A stretch of DNA of 64,000 nt from JANPBY01 sp963805505 (GTDB taxonomy: Bacteria > Actinomycetota > Actinomycetes > DATJPE01). This document shows, piece after piece, positions 1 to 9,073 of this stretch; the stretch's first letter is position 1; each line of letters opens with the position of its first letter. The notes beneath the pieces are model-generated. The model ran no database searches, was not told where the DNA came from, and saw only the letters and a list, made by a program, of their open reading frames with translations. The stretch lies in assembly GCA_963805505.1 (NCBI GenBank), contig CAWDUP010000002.1, forward strand, positions 372,001 to 436,000, read 5' to 3'. Both the position numbers and the translations under genes were made by a program.

Positions 1-8
1 TGGCAGGG

Positions 9-275
9 CTACTTGGTGAAGCCCTGCTTGTTGACCGCCCGGTGGTCGTGACTGGTCTGATCTGCGGACGACGGTGCGCCCGTACCGTTGACCAGGAAGT
101 AGATCACCGAGCCGAGCAGCGGCAGCACCAGGATGACGATCGTCCACACGATCTTGAGGCCGATGCTGGCGCCGGAGCGGAACACCGCGACCAACGCGAA
201 CAGCGCAAGGATGAACACGGCGATTCCGAGTAGGCCGAAGCTCCAGCCAGCGACTCCGAAGGCCTCGAGTCCCAT
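9..275 (-). CDS. Small membrane protein with PLD-nuclease N-terminal (PLDNc) domain
   Basis: The 88-residue product has two hydrophobic segments, about residues 8-30 and 38-60. The second carries the IVWTIVILVLPLLGSVIY pattern typical of the PLDNc family, found alone as a small membrane protein in many actinomycetes. The role of stand-alone copies is unknown. I chose the ATG at 275 because GGAGGAGAAC lies just upstream, whereas the open frame runs on to 362 without a better site. It is divergent from menF. A second PLDNc protein lies at 14833-15150. The family call is good; a function cannot be given. Confidence 0.8.
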   Translation of the reverse strand: MGLEAFGVAGWSFGLLGIAVFILALFALVAVFRSGASIGLKIVWTIVILVLPLLGSVIYFLVNGTGAPSSADQTSHDHRAVNKQGFTK

Positions 276-369
276 GATGTTCTCCTCCGCACGGGCGGTG
301 CGTCCGCCACCTTGTGGGTCTGACGGTACTCGCTTGGGGTCCTGGCAGGTGCTAAATCCCAACGCCCCC

Positions 370-386
370 TACGCTGGTCGGTTGTG
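370..386 (+). promoter_or_regulatory. Near-leaderless promoter of menF
   Basis: A TACGCT -10 hexamer at 370-375 is followed by 8 bases and the GTG start at 384. No Shine-Dalgarno sequence precedes the GTG. The same hexamer and spacing precede the HAD gene at 38526. Inferred from sequence only. Confidence 0.5.
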
Positions 387-1649
387 AGTACGGCTGCCGC
401 CAACCCCTTCGTGCCCGAACAGCTGCACCACCTCGTGGTGCGCAGCGTCGAGATCGACGACCCAGGCCCGCTGGTCTCGCTTCTTCCCGTTGACGGACCC
501 CTGGCCTGGTTGCGGCACGGTGAGGGGATCGTCGGCTGGGGTGAGTCCGCGCGCTTGGAAATCTCTGGTGCGGAACGTTTCGCCGCAGCATCCGCCTGGT
601 GGACTCGGCTCATCGAGCACGCCGTGGTCCGCGACGAGGTGGAGCTGGCCGGCAGCGGGATGGTTGCGTTCACCTCCTTCGCCTTCGATCCAGACGGGGC
701 GGCCACGTCGGTGGTCGTCGTGCCAGAGGTGGTTGTGGGACGGCGGGGAGACCGCTGGTTCGTCACCGCCTTCGGCGAGGATGCCCTGCCGGCCATAGGA
801 ACCCCCGAGCCGGCAGCACCTGCTCAGCGCCCTCGCGACATCGCCTTCGCCGACGGGTCACGCACGGGTGCCTCATGGGGGGGCGCGGTAGCCGAAGCCG
901 TACAGCTGATCGGGGAGAGCGCACTGGAGAAGGTCGTCCTCGCGCGTGACCTCGTGGCCGAGTCAGGAGCCGCTGTAGACCAGCGGTGGCCGCTGGCTCG
1001 GCTGTCGTCCGACTACGAGGGCTGCTGGACCTTTGCCGTGGACGGCCTGGTCGGGGCGACACCGGAGATGCTGGTGCGCTTGGAGAAAGGGCTCGTGACG
1101 TCCAGGGTGCTCGCCGGCACCATCCGCCGCACGGGCGACGACGACCATGACCTCGCTCTGGCCGCGTCGCTGGCCAGGTCGAGCAAGGACCTGGAGGAGC
1201 ACGAATACGCCGTACGGTCGGTAGCCGAGGCGCTGGCGCCGCACTGCTCGTCGATGAACGTGCCCGAGGCGCCATTCGTGCTGCACCTGCCCAACGTCAT
1301 GCACCTGGCGACCGATGTGGCCGGGGTGCTGGCCGACGGGTCGTCCCTGCTAGACCTGGTCGCTGATCTGCACCCGTCGGCCGCGGTGTGCGGGACGCCG
1401 ACCGCGCTCGCGATGGAGACGATCCGTTCGCTGGAGGGCATGGATCGGGGACGCTACGCCGGGCCGGTCGGGTGGTTCGGCGCCGACGGTGACGGCGAGC
1501 TCGGCATCGCCTTGCGCTGCGCGGAGGTCACGGGATCCCGCGTCCGGCTTTTCGCCGGCTGCGGAATCGTCGCCGGCTCCGACCCGGACGCCGAGCTGGC
1601 GGAGGCGCAGGCCAAGTTCGTCGCCATGCGCGACGCCCTCGGGGGCTGA
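384..1649 (+). CDS. menF: Isochorismate synthase MenF
   Basis: The 421-residue protein is a chorismate-binding enzyme of the MenF/EntC group. It isomerises chorismate to isochorismate, the first committed step of menaquinone synthesis. The catalytic half begins near residue 160. It shows LEKVVLAR with the water-activating lysine near 183, GATPEML near 224, LAGTIRRT near 244, LEEHE near 270, HPSAAVCGTP near 330 and the C-terminal AGCGIV with Mg-binding acidic residues after it. The GTG start follows a -10 box with no ribosome site. A salicylate synthase or siderophore EntC role is possible for this fold, but menD, menC, menB, menE and menA nearby favour MenF. Confidence 0.9.
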   Translation: MSTAAANPFVPEQLHHLVVRSVEIDDPGPLVSLLPVDGPLAWLRHGEGIVGWGESARLEISGAERFAAASAWWTRLIEHAVVRDEVELAGSGMVAFTSFAFDPDGAATSVVVVPEVVVGRRGDRWFVTAFGEDALPAIGTPEPAAPAQRPRDIAFADGSRTGASWGGAVAEAVQLIGESALEKVVLARDLVAESGAAVDQRWPLARLSSDYEGCWTFAVDGLVGATPEMLVRLEKGLVTSRVLAGTIRRTGDDDHDLALAASLARSSKDLEEHEYAVRSVAEALAPHCSSMNVPEAPFVLHLPNVMHLATDVAGVLADGSSLLDLVADLHPSAAVCGTPTALAMETIRSLEGMDRGRYAGPVGWFGADGDGELGIALRCAEVTGSRVRLFAGCGIVAGSDPDAELAEAQAKFVAMRDALGG

Positions 1650-1749
1650 CCGCACCACCGCGCACCCAGGCGGTCACTAGAGTCGAGTCCGGAATCCACC
1701 GTCTCGAAACCGCAGACGCGCACCCACGATCCACAGGAGGAACCTGTCC

Positions 1750-2325
1750 ATGTCCGATGAGCAGCCCAGCACCGAGTCAACAACCGAGTCGATGACGGCC
1801 GCCGCGATCAGCGACGGCGCCTACACCTTGCTCGTGGCCGACTTCTCCGACGGCGACTCCGCGTCGGCGGCCTACGAGCTGCTCAAGTCCGTCGAAGACG
1901 GCCGCACCGTCGAGATCGAAGGCGTCGTCGTCGTCCGCAAGTCAGACGACGGCAAGCTCGAGGTGCAGAAGGCCACCGACCACAGCACGAAGTCCGGTCT
2001 GAAGTGGGGCATCGTCGGCGGAGCCGTACTCGGCATCATCTTCCCGCCGAGCATCCTCGGCAGCGCGGCGGTCATGGGCGCGGCCGGCGCAGCGATCGGC
2101 AAGGCCCGCCAGCTCGGCCACAAGAGCACTCTGGCCGACGAGCTCGACGCTGCCATCCAGCCCGGTCACTCGGCGATCGTCGCCATGGTGTCCGACCCCG
2201 GCGAGGTCGAGATCCGCAAGGCGTTGGCCAAGGCCGACCGGATCGTGGAGAAGGCCGTTGACGACGTCGTCTCCAAGGACATCAAGGCGATCGCCAAGCA
2301 GGCAGACGACGAGTCGGCCGGCTAG
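1750..2325 (+). CDS. DUF1269-type membrane protein
   Basis: The product has 191 residues. A Ser/Thr-rich start is followed by a soluble alpha/beta segment (about 24-75), a glycine-rich hydrophobic stretch (about 83-118, GIVGGAVLGIIFPPS) and a charged C-terminal helix rich in Ala, Lys and Asp. This is the DUF1269 layout, whose function is not established. AGGAGG at 1735-1740 fixes the ATG at 1750. A TAGAGT hexamer at 1678-1683 is a likely -10 box, giving a leader of about 60 bases. It ends 3 bases before the convergent menD stop. Confidence 0.8.
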   Translation: MSDEQPSTESTTESMTAAAISDGAYTLLVADFSDGDSASAAYELLKSVEDGRTVEIEGVVVVRKSDDGKLEVQKATDHSTKSGLKWGIVGGAVLGIIFPPSILGSAAVMGAAGAAIGKARQLGHKSTLADELDAAIQPGHSAIVAMVSDPGEVEIRKALAKADRIVEKAVDDVVSKDIKAIAKQADDESAG

Positions 2326-2328
2326 CCG

Positions 2329-3990
2329 CTAGCGCTTCGGACGAGGCACCCGGGCCTCGACCACCTGGAGGTCCTCGCGTGGGTCGGTGACGGCCGCCGC
2401 GAGCTCCTCCAGGGTCGAGACCCGGGTGTACGGCGTCTGCGAGCTGCCGCACACGGCGGCCAGGTCGGCCCCCGTCGGGGTTGCGAAGATCCGCTCGAAG
2501 GCCGCGGCGTGCTCGGGGCCACCCTGCTCGAGGAGGCCGAAGATGCCGCCCCCCTCGTTGTTGACGACGACGATGGCGAGCTGTGGTCGAGCCTCGTCCT
2601 GGCCCAGCAGCAATCCGTTGCTGTCGTGCAGGAAGGTCAGGTCGCCTACCAGGGCGGCAGCCGGCCCACCACCCGCGGCTTGCCAGGCGAGCGCAGCGCC
2701 GATGGCGGTCGAGACCGTGCCGTCGATACCTGCGGCGCCGCGGTTGGCGAGCACGGTCACGCCCTCGCGGGGAGTCGCGTACCGCAGGTCGCGCGCCGGC
2801 ATGGACGAGCCGGCCACGAGCAAGGAGCCCGGGGGAAGGGCAGCGTGCAGGGCTGCCGCCACACCAGGCCCGGACCACGGGTCGGCTTCGGCTGCTCGGG
2901 CGACCTCTGCTGCATCAGCACTACGCCATGACTCCACCCAGGTCGAGTCGACCGGCTGATGATCGGCGGCCTCGGGAACGGCCAGCACAATCGTGCCGGC
3001 CGTCCGTGCGGCGTCCGGCCAGCGCGCTGTGGGTGTTGCCACCACAACGTCCACCCCTGGATCAGCGAGAACTGCGAGGACACGTCGGTCAAGGGTCGGG
3101 CGGCCGACGACGAGAACTCGGTCCGGGCGGCGGTCAGGAGCTCGCTCGAAGTCGAGGAGCAGGTGGCCGAGGGCCAGCGCGTTGGGTCCGGTGCGGGCGT
3201 TTCCACTCGGCTCGGACACAACCGGCCAGCCTCGCGCCTCGGCAAGGCGCACGGTCTGACGTCCCCAGTCCGGCGGCGCATCGCCAACGACGACCAGGGT
3301 ACGGGCGGGCCAGCCGTCAGTGGTCGTGGCGCCGGCCGGCTCCGCGGTTGCCGCAGTCCAGGCAGCGCCACCAGGTCGGCCTTGGAGGGTGACCGGCAGC
3401 GCAGGTTCGCTCGAGCCAGCCCCGAGGTCTGGAGTGAGGGGAGCGCGAAACGGGATGTTGACGTGCACCGGGCCGGGGTCATGGGTCAGGGTCCCTCGGG
3501 CTGCGACCAGGGCGCGGCACAGCAACCCCCGGACGTAGCCGTTCAGGGCCGGGGCGGCGGCGCCGTCGAGCTCTGGGGTGCCCAGCTCGTGGAAGAAGCG
3601 GACCGCGGAGCCGTACAGCTTGAGCTGGTCAACACTCTGGTTGGCGCCGGTCCCGCGCAGCTCTGGTGGCCGATCTGCGGTGAGGACCACCAGGGGTAGG
3701 CCGGACTCCGAAGCCTCGAGGACCGCCGGATGGAGGTTGGCGGCCGCTGTGCCGCTGGTCGTGACCATCGGCACAGGTAGCCCCGACGCCTTCGCCAGCC
3801 CGAGAGCCAGGAAAGCCGCGGAACGCTCGTCGATGCGGACGTGCAACCGCAGGTGACCCGCCGCATCGGCTGCGTGCAGGGCGAAGGCGAGGGGGGCGGA
3901 TCGGGACCCCGGAGAGAGCACGGCTTCGCGCACGCCGTTTCGGATCAGCTCGTCGACCAGCACGCCGGCCACCGCGGTCGAGGCGTTCAT
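2329..3990 (-). CDS. menD: SEPHCHC synthase MenD
   Basis: The 553-residue thiamine-diphosphate enzyme condenses isochorismate with 2-oxoglutarate to form SEPHCHC, the second step of menaquinone synthesis. The MenD signature SPGSRSAPLA is at 26-35 and the ThDP-activating glutamate is in RIDERSAAF near 55. The C-terminal ThDP/Mg site has GDLTFLHDSNGLL and VVVNNEGGGIF. Length matches the family. The start overlaps the menC stop by 4 bases (ATGA), so the two are translationally coupled in the order menC-menD. Confidence 0.95.
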   Translation of the reverse strand: MNASTAVAGVLVDELIRNGVREAVLSPGSRSAPLAFALHAADAAGHLRLHVRIDERSAAFLALGLAKASGLPVPMVTTSGTAAANLHPAVLEASESGLPLVVLTADRPPELRGTGANQSVDQLKLYGSAVRFFHELGTPELDGAAAPALNGYVRGLLCRALVAARGTLTHDPGPVHVNIPFRAPLTPDLGAGSSEPALPVTLQGRPGGAAWTAATAEPAGATTTDGWPARTLVVVGDAPPDWGRQTVRLAEARGWPVVSEPSGNARTGPNALALGHLLLDFERAPDRRPDRVLVVGRPTLDRRVLAVLADPGVDVVVATPTARWPDAARTAGTIVLAVPEAADHQPVDSTWVESWRSADAAEVARAAEADPWSGPGVAAALHAALPPGSLLVAGSSMPARDLRYATPREGVTVLANRGAAGIDGTVSTAIGAALAWQAAGGGPAAALVGDLTFLHDSNGLLLGQDEARPQLAIVVVNNEGGGIFGLLEQGGPEHAAAFERIFATPTGADLAAVCGSSQTPYTRVSTLEELAAAVTDPREDLQVVEARVPRPKR

Positions 3991-4943
3991 GCGAGTGCCG
4001 TCACAGAGGCGATCCTGCCCGACCAGCGCTGCTGCGTCGCCGAGTCAGCCGACACCGACGCCAGCCGCAACACGTCAGGGACGCACGCCGCCACCGGGAG
4101 AACCCCGTCGACAGGGAGCAGCGGAGAAGCCGTGACGTCTTGGGTGAGCAGCTGCACGGTGGCCAGTCCGCAGGCGTACGGGAGCTCGGGCAAGGCGGCC
4201 GCGAGCGCGACGCCCATGGCGATCCCGACGGAGGTCTCGAGGGCGGAAGACACCACGACCGGCAAGCCGATCTCCTCGGCGATCCGGAGGCAGGCACGGA
4301 CCCCGCCCAGCGGTTGAACCTTGAGCACGGCGATGTCCGCCGCATCGAGTGCAGCGACCCGGAACGGGTCCTCGGCCCGCCGGATGGACTCGTCGGCGGC
4401 GATGGGCACATCGACGCGGCGCCGTACGTCGGCCAGTCCTTCGACCGTCGCGCAGGGCTGCTCGACGTACTCGAGGCCGTCGGCGGCCCTGTCGAGCGCG
4501 CGGATGGCGTCGATGGCCGACTCGACCGGCCACGCGCCGTTGGCATCGACGCGGATGTTGCCGGTGTGGCCGAGGGCGTCACGCACGGCTTCCACTCGCG
4601 CGAGGTCGTCGGCGAGGGACTGGCCACGCTCGGCGACCTTGACCTTTGCGGTAGTGCAGCCCCCCGAGGCGCGCACGATGGCAGCGGCTTGCTCGGGCCC
4701 GACCGCGGGCACGGTCACGTTGACCGGGATGTGATCGCGTACGGCCATCGGGAAGCCGAGGTCCGCCGCCTCGCGCGCCGCCCTCCACCAGGGCAGTGCC
4801 TCGCGGTCGCCGTACTCCAGGAACGGGGAGAACTCGCCCCAGCCCGCGTCGCCGTGGATGAGCACACCCTCGCGGATGTCGATGCCGCGAAACCGCGAGC
4901 TCAGGGGGATGGCATAGAACGACGGCACGGCGCCCATCCTCAC
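3987..4943 (-). CDS. menC: o-Succinylbenzoate synthase MenC
   Basis: This is an enolase-superfamily enzyme that dehydrates SHCHC to o-succinylbenzoate. The ordered catalytic set is visible: TAKVKV (general base lysine) near residue 100, metal ligands in RVDANGAW, YVEQP and AADES, and the second lysine in VLKVQPLGG. The frame opens with GTG at 4943 (318 residues). An ATG two codons later at 4937 is equally plausible, and neither has a strong ribosome site. It is the first gene of menC-menD and is divergent from menB. Confidence 0.93.
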   Translation of the reverse strand: MRMGAVPSFYAIPLSSRFRGIDIREGVLIHGDAGWGEFSPFLEYGDREALPWWRAAREAADLGFPMAVRDHIPVNVTVPAVGPEQAAAIVRASGGCTTAKVKVAERGQSLADDLARVEAVRDALGHTGNIRVDANGAWPVESAIDAIRALDRAADGLEYVEQPCATVEGLADVRRRVDVPIAADESIRRAEDPFRVAALDAADIAVLKVQPLGGVRACLRIAEEIGLPVVVSSALETSVGIAMGVALAAALPELPYACGLATVQLLTQDVTASPLLPVDGVLPVAACVPDVLRLASVSADSATQQRWSGRIASVTALA

Positions 4944-4980
4944 CCATGCCGCTGCTGCCGCGGCGAAGCCGGGGGCGCTC

Positions 4981-4996
4981 TATCCTCACGGGCGTG
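4981..4996 (+). promoter_or_regulatory. Leaderless promoter of menB
   Basis: TATCCT at 4981-4986 lies 7 bases before the GTG at 4994. A transcript would begin at or next to the start codon. This supports GTG 4994 over the upstream ATG at 4946, which lies before the -10 box. Confidence 0.55.
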
Positions 4997-5911
4997 GCCG
5001 TCTCGGAGATCTTCGACCCTTCCGCCTGGCGCGTCGTGGAGGGCTTCGACGACCTGACCGACGTCACCTATCACCGACAGGTCGTCGACGGGATCGACCA
5101 GCCGACGGTTCGGGTGGCCTTCGACCGGCCGGAAGTCCGCAACGCCTTCCGGCCGCACACGGTGGACGAGCTCTACCGGGCCTTGGACCACGCTCGGATG
5201 ACACCGTCCGTGGGGGTCGTGCTGCTGACCGGCAACGGACCGTCACCGAAGGACGGCGGATGGGCGTTCTGCTCAGGCGGTGACCAGCGGATCCGGGGAC
5301 GTTCCGGCTATCAGTACGCCTCAGGAGAGGGCGCCGACTCCGTGGACGTGGCTCGGGCCGGGAGGCTGCACATCCTGGAGGTGCAACGGCTGATCCGGTT
5401 CATGCCGAAGGTCGTTGTCGCTGTTGTGCCTGGGTGGGCGGCCGGGGGCGGGCACTCGCTGCACGTGGTCTGCGACTTGACGATCGCCTCGGCTGAGCAT
5501 GCGCGGTTCAAGCAGACCGATGCCGACGTGGGGTCCTTCGACGGCGGGTACGGCTCGGCCTACCTGGCCCGTCAGGTCGGACAGAAGTTCGCGCGGGAGA
5601 TCTTCTTCCTCGGGTCGGAATACTCCGCCGACGACGCCTTCCGGATGGGGATGGTCAACGCGGTGGTGCCGCACGTCGACCTCGAGTCGACCGCCCTGGA
5701 GTGGGCCGCACGGATCAACGGCAAGTCGCCGCAGGCCCAGCGGATGCTGAAGTTCGCGTTCAACCTGCTCGACGACGGGCTCGTAGGGCAACAGGTCTTT
5801 GCGGGCGAGGCCACCAGGCTCGCCTACATGACCGACGAGGCCGTCGAGGGACGGGACGCGTTCTTGGAGAAGCGCGACCCCGACTGGTCCCCGTACCCCC
5901 ACCACTTCTGA
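4994..5911 (+). CDS. menB: 1,4-Dihydroxy-2-naphthoyl-CoA synthase MenB
   Basis: A crotonase-fold enzyme that closes the second ring of menaquinone from o-succinylbenzoyl-CoA. Visible MenB marks are FCSGGDQRIRG (oxyanion loop), GWAAGGGHSLHVVCDLTIAS and the MenB-specific DVGSFDGGYGSAYLARQVG. The C-terminal tail ends YPHHF. From GTG 4994 the protein has 305 residues, the usual length. The frame is open up to ATG 4946, but the extra 16 residues look like spacer sequence. No SD precedes 4994, which fits a leaderless message. Confidence 0.93.
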   Translation: MAVSEIFDPSAWRVVEGFDDLTDVTYHRQVVDGIDQPTVRVAFDRPEVRNAFRPHTVDELYRALDHARMTPSVGVVLLTGNGPSPKDGGWAFCSGGDQRIRGRSGYQYASGEGADSVDVARAGRLHILEVQRLIRFMPKVVVAVVPGWAAGGGHSLHVVCDLTIASAEHARFKQTDADVGSFDGGYGSAYLARQVGQKFAREIFFLGSEYSADDAFRMGMVNAVVPHVDLESTALEWAARINGKSPQAQRMLKFAFNLLDDGLVGQQVFAGEATRLAYMTDEAVEGRDAFLEKRDPDWSPYPHHF

Positions 5912-5937
5912 CTTCTGACCCGCCCGCGCGAACGAGC

Positions 5938-6996
5938 TCAGTGCACGATCGAGTGCGAGACGGACTTCTGCTTTCCGAGGAAGAAGATTCCGGGAGCGTT
6001 CTCGAAGCCGTCGCTCGGATTGCGCTTCAGGGTCGACCAGTCGATCGCCAGCGTCCCGGAACGGTCGTTGCTCACGTAGAAGATCGCGCCGCCGCCCTCG
6101 TTGGCATGGTTGTCGGTGATCGTGGACCCCGCGACGTGCAGCCGGAATTTGTTGCCGTCGTTGTAGATCGCGCCGCCAGAACCACCCCCCGCCGTCCCAG
6201 GCCTCGAGGGGTTGGCGCCATGCCCGACCGCCAAGTTGTCGGTGAACACACTGTTGTAGATCTGCCAGCTCACTCCGATGCTCGAGAGTGCCCCGCCGTT
6301 GCTGCACACGCCGCGCTTGAAGGTGCTGTGAGTCACGTACACGGGCAGGTCGTGGTATTGGTCCAGCACCCGAACGGCCGCCCCGCCCACGTCCGCGCCG
6401 TGCCGGTCACAACGGTTGCGGCTGAACGTCGAGTTCACGATCTTCACCCGACCACCTCGGACGAAGATCGCCCCGCCCCCTCCCCCATCGTTCGTCCTTC
6501 CGGTGGCGTCGCCGTCCACGAGCCGGAGGTTCTGGACCACCAGCCGCGGCCTGGCTTGGTCATTGCAGTGGCTGGTGGTCCACGTCTGCTTGGGGTCGCA
6601 GGTGTTCATGTAGAGGATGCGCCGCTCCCCGGCCCCGCTGAGCGTGACCAGTCCTCCGCCGTCGATGACGACCCGCTTGCTGGTGTTGACCACCTTGGCC
6701 GTCTTCTTCAGCGTGATCGTGACGGGGTCGGGACCGCACCTGAACCGGATGACCCCACCCCGGCGCACTGCCCTCACCACCGCCTTCGACGTGCAGCTCG
6801 CGCGCGTCCCCTTGCCGACCCAACGGGTCGGCTTCGAGGTGTCGACCGCCCTCCCGTCCGCCGGCACCCGGACATGCGTGGCACCCTTGCCCGCCGCCGC
6901 CTGGGTCGGCGTCGCAACCAGACCAGCCGCCACCACAGCGGCGCCCGACAGGCAGGTCAATGTCACGGCGGCGACGTACCGGCGGTTCAGGCGCAT
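5938..6996 (-). CDS. Secreted right-handed beta-helix (pectate-lyase-like) protein
   Basis: From ATG 6996 the 352-residue protein has a positively charged start, a hydrophobic signal segment (about 9-30) and a likely AxA cleavage site near 33. The rest holds repeats of the polymorphic or parallel beta-helix kind: repeated NSTF, HSTF, NSVF and GSTITDN turns, each followed by a GGA(I/V) stretch. Six cysteines could form disulfides. Such repeats occur in pectate lyases, adhesins and polymorphic outer-membrane-like proteins. No catalytic set is recognisable, so the substrate is unknown. It interrupts the men genes and is convergent with menB. Confidence 0.7.
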   Translation of the reverse strand: MRLNRRYVAAVTLTCLSGAAVVAAGLVATPTQAAAGKGATHVRVPADGRAVDTSKPTRWVGKGTRASCTSKAVVRAVRRGGVIRFRCGPDPVTITLKKTAKVVNTSKRVVIDGGGLVTLSGAGERRILYMNTCDPKQTWTTSHCNDQARPRLVVQNLRLVDGDATGRTNDGGGGGAIFVRGGRVKIVNSTFSRNRCDRHGADVGGAAVRVLDQYHDLPVYVTHSTFKRGVCSNGGALSSIGVSWQIYNSVFTDNLAVGHGANPSRPGTAGGGSGGAIYNDGNKFRLHVAGSTITDNHANEGGGAIFYVSNDRSGTLAIDWSTLKRNPSDGFENAPGIFFLGKQKSVSHSIVH

Positions 6997-7108
6997 GCGT
7001 CTCAGGGTGACCGACCGTGTCGGTTTGGTCCACGTTGGACCCAACATTCACCGGTTCGGCCGTACGTCTACCGCTCGCAGCGCCAGATTGGATCAGGGCC
7101 CAACCGGG

Positions 7109-8179
7109 TCAGGCGAAGGAGCCCCACGGCCGGTCGGCGAGGAACATCCGGACGCCGTACGGCACCGACGGTGCGAACTCTGCGCGTCGCTCCAACGGCA
7201 GACCGTCGAGGAACCGCCACCAGGCGAGGGCTCGGGCGAGGGTTCCCGTCCGCCGAGCCAGGTCGGCGACCTCGATCAGCTCGGCACGGCTGCCGTGCCC
7301 TGCCCACCCCTCGAGGTAGGCGTCGCGCAGCCGCAGGACGTCGGCTCCGCCGGGCTCCAGCCCCAGCTTGTAGGCCGCGGCTCGCAACGTGACCACCATC
7401 GTATGGAAGGGATGCGCGATGCAGCCGTCGCCCCAGTCGAAGAGCACGAGCCGCTCGCCATCGACGAGCACGTTGCCGTCGTGCAGGTCATCGTGCTGCA
7501 CGCTGTCCGGGATGGCGGCGGCCGACAGCTCAGCGACCAGCCGCTCGAGCTCGGGGAGGCCCGAGCCGCGGAAGGTCTCGAGCTCAGCGGGCGTCAACGC
7601 CTCCTCGGTCGCCTCCAGCAGGACCACTTCGTCGAGCGCAAGGCCTCGCGCCTGCTCCGGCAGCCGGTGGGTGCGGTGGTCGGGGACCCCTGCGGCCAGC
7701 AGCTGGTCCACGAACGGCACTGCCTCGACCTGGAGGCCGGCGTAGTCCGGCAGGATCCGCTCCCAGTACGGCAGCTGATCGCGCCCCGATGCTCGCTCTC
7801 GAAGCTTCATCCCCGCGTCCCAGGTCAGCAGCCATCCGCGGGCGGGGTCCGTGGCGACCGTGCGCGCCATCAGCTCCGGCCGCAGACCGGCCAGCACCGG
7901 CAGCAGGGCCAGCTCCGAAGCGAAGGTGGGTAGACACGCCTTGAACCAGACGACCCCACCGGATGTCGGGATGCGCAAGGCGGTGGCCCAGATGTAGACG
8001 TGCGGCTGCTCGATCGGCCCCTCGACCGTGAGGCCGAGCTCGGCAAGGCGGGCGTCGACCCAGCCGCGCACCTCGCGATGCCAGTCGGGGTCGCTCCAGT
8101 CCGCCGGGCCGGATCCCGGGGCCACGGTCCCGCGGTCGGCCAGCCCCGGATCTATCGCCGGCGTTGCATCCCCGCTCAT
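7109..8179 (-). CDS. Aminoglycoside-phosphotransferase-family (APH/choline kinase-like) protein
   Basis: The 356-residue protein has the kinase catalytic loop QHDDLHDGNVLV near residue 230, followed by the metal-binding LFDWGD. Both are as in APH and homoserine/choline kinase relatives. The N-terminal lobe has IWFKACLP-like residues (GGVVWFKACLP), where the lysine would hold ATP. The substrate cannot be told; many such genes are small-molecule kinases, not resistance genes. The ATG at 8179 follows AAGGAAG. It may be cotranscribed with nothing else. Confidence 0.75.
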   Translation of the reverse strand: MSGDATPAIDPGLADRGTVAPGSGPADWSDPDWHREVRGWVDARLAELGLTVEGPIEQPHVYIWATALRIPTSGGVVWFKACLPTFASELALLPVLAGLRPELMARTVATDPARGWLLTWDAGMKLRERASGRDQLPYWERILPDYAGLQVEAVPFVDQLLAAGVPDHRTHRLPEQARGLALDEVVLLEATEEALTPAELETFRGSGLPELERLVAELSAAAIPDSVQHDDLHDGNVLVDGERLVLFDWGDGCIAHPFHTMVVTLRAAAYKLGLEPGGADVLRLRDAYLEGWAGHGSRAELIEVADLARRTGTLARALAWWRFLDGLPLERRAEFAPSVPYGVRMFLADRPWGSFA

Positions 8180-8188
8180 GAAACTTCC

Positions 8189-8236
8189 TTACGTCCGACT
8201 GAGTGCGCCCTATAACCCTCACTTCCTCGGACGCAA
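8189..8236. repeat. Inverted repeat upstream of the phosphotransferase gene
   Basis: Arms ttacgtccga (8189-8198) and tcggacgcaa (8227-8236) pair with one mismatch around a 28-base loop containing ctataa. It lies between the phosphotransferase start and the end of the next minus-strand gene. It could be a terminator for that gene or an operator. Confidence 0.4.
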
Positions 8237-8275
8237 GGTAGAGGCGGGCGGAGCAGAGGCATCTGGGGCGCCGGG

Positions 8276-9073
8276 TCAGTTGATGCCTGGGCCGACAGTC
8301 GTGTCGAGGGCGCCTTGCACGGCTGCGTCTCCAGTGCGCACGACCTCGCCCAGGGTCGGGCGCTTCCACAGCCAGCAGTTGAGGTCCTCGGCGGTCCCGC
8401 GCACCTCCGCATCGACCGCACCACCGTCGTCGACGGCCGCGATCCGCATGTCGGTCTCGTCCTCGTAGGAGGCGTCCCCGTCCGGAGAGGTGCCGCTGAA
8501 GCGGCCCAAGGTCGCCACCCACGTCTGGTCAGTGTCGGTGGTGGCGAACCGCACCACGTGTCCAGGTGTCGGGGTGAAGGTCCCCCAGCCCGGCTCGCCG
8601 CCGTACATCACCCGCAGCACCTCATCGACTCCGTCGCCGCACAGGTCACGGTCCATCGGCGTGCGCTCGCCCGCCGTCAGCTCGGCATCGAGGCGATGGA
8701 TGAGCGCCTCGTGCGCCTGGCGTCGCCGGATGAACCCGATCGTGTGGTCGTCGGACCAGGTCCAGACGGCCGTATCCGGGGCGGTGGTGGTGAGTACGTC
8801 GCCGAGCTCGGCGCTCACCTCGCCGTACCACTGCCGGAGGCCTGGACGGTCGGCCGGGCGCTCAGGCTTTGCCTCTTCCGCCGCCGCCGGATCCTCCAAC
8901 CGCTGCCGGGCGATGTAGCCCCAGAAGAACTGGACCTCGGCGAGGTGCCAGAGCAGGTCGTCGGCGTCCCAGTCGGGGCAGGTGGGCACTCGGTCGGTTG
9001 GCTGCGTGGAGTCGATGGCTTCGGCGAAGCGCCGCGACTCGCGCGCGAGGTGGTCGAGGTAGTCCAGAGGCAT
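8276..9073 (-). CDS. Maleylpyruvate isomerase family (mycothiol-dependent, DinB-like) protein
   Basis: The product is 265 residues from ATG 9073. The N-terminal four-helix half has the family pattern VPTCPDWDADDLLWHLAEV and RRQAHEALIHRLDAEL, which supply the three metal-ligand positions. The C-terminal half is an SCP2-like alpha/beta domain (about 160-260) with LNCWLWKR. The family uses mycothiol or acts as a metal-dependent thiol transferase, but the substrate is unknown here. The frame extends to a TTG at 9082, which would lie inside the -10 box (9081-9086), so 9073 is preferred. Confidence 0.8.
   Translation of the reverse strand: MPLDYLDHLARESRRFAEAIDSTQPTDRVPTCPDWDADDLLWHLAEVQFFWGYIARQRLEDPAAAEEAKPERPADRPGLRQWYGEVSAELGDVLTTTAPDTAVWTWSDDHTIGFIRRRQAHEALIHRLDAELTAGERTPMDRDLCGDGVDEVLRVMYGGEPGWGTFTPTPGHVVRFATTDTDQTWVATLGRFSGTSPDGDASYEDETDMRIAAVDDGGAVDAEVRGTAEDLNCWLWKRPTLGEVVRTGDAAVQGALDTTVGPGIN

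Noticed and set aside
4946..4993. ATG 4946 as the menB start
   Set aside because: The extra 16 residues include the -10 box TATCCT. GTG 4994 fits family length and a leaderless message.
5701..7392. A 563-codon plus-strand frame across the end of menB and the beta-helix gene
   Set aside because: Antisense or out of frame to two well-supported genes, with biased composition and no domain.
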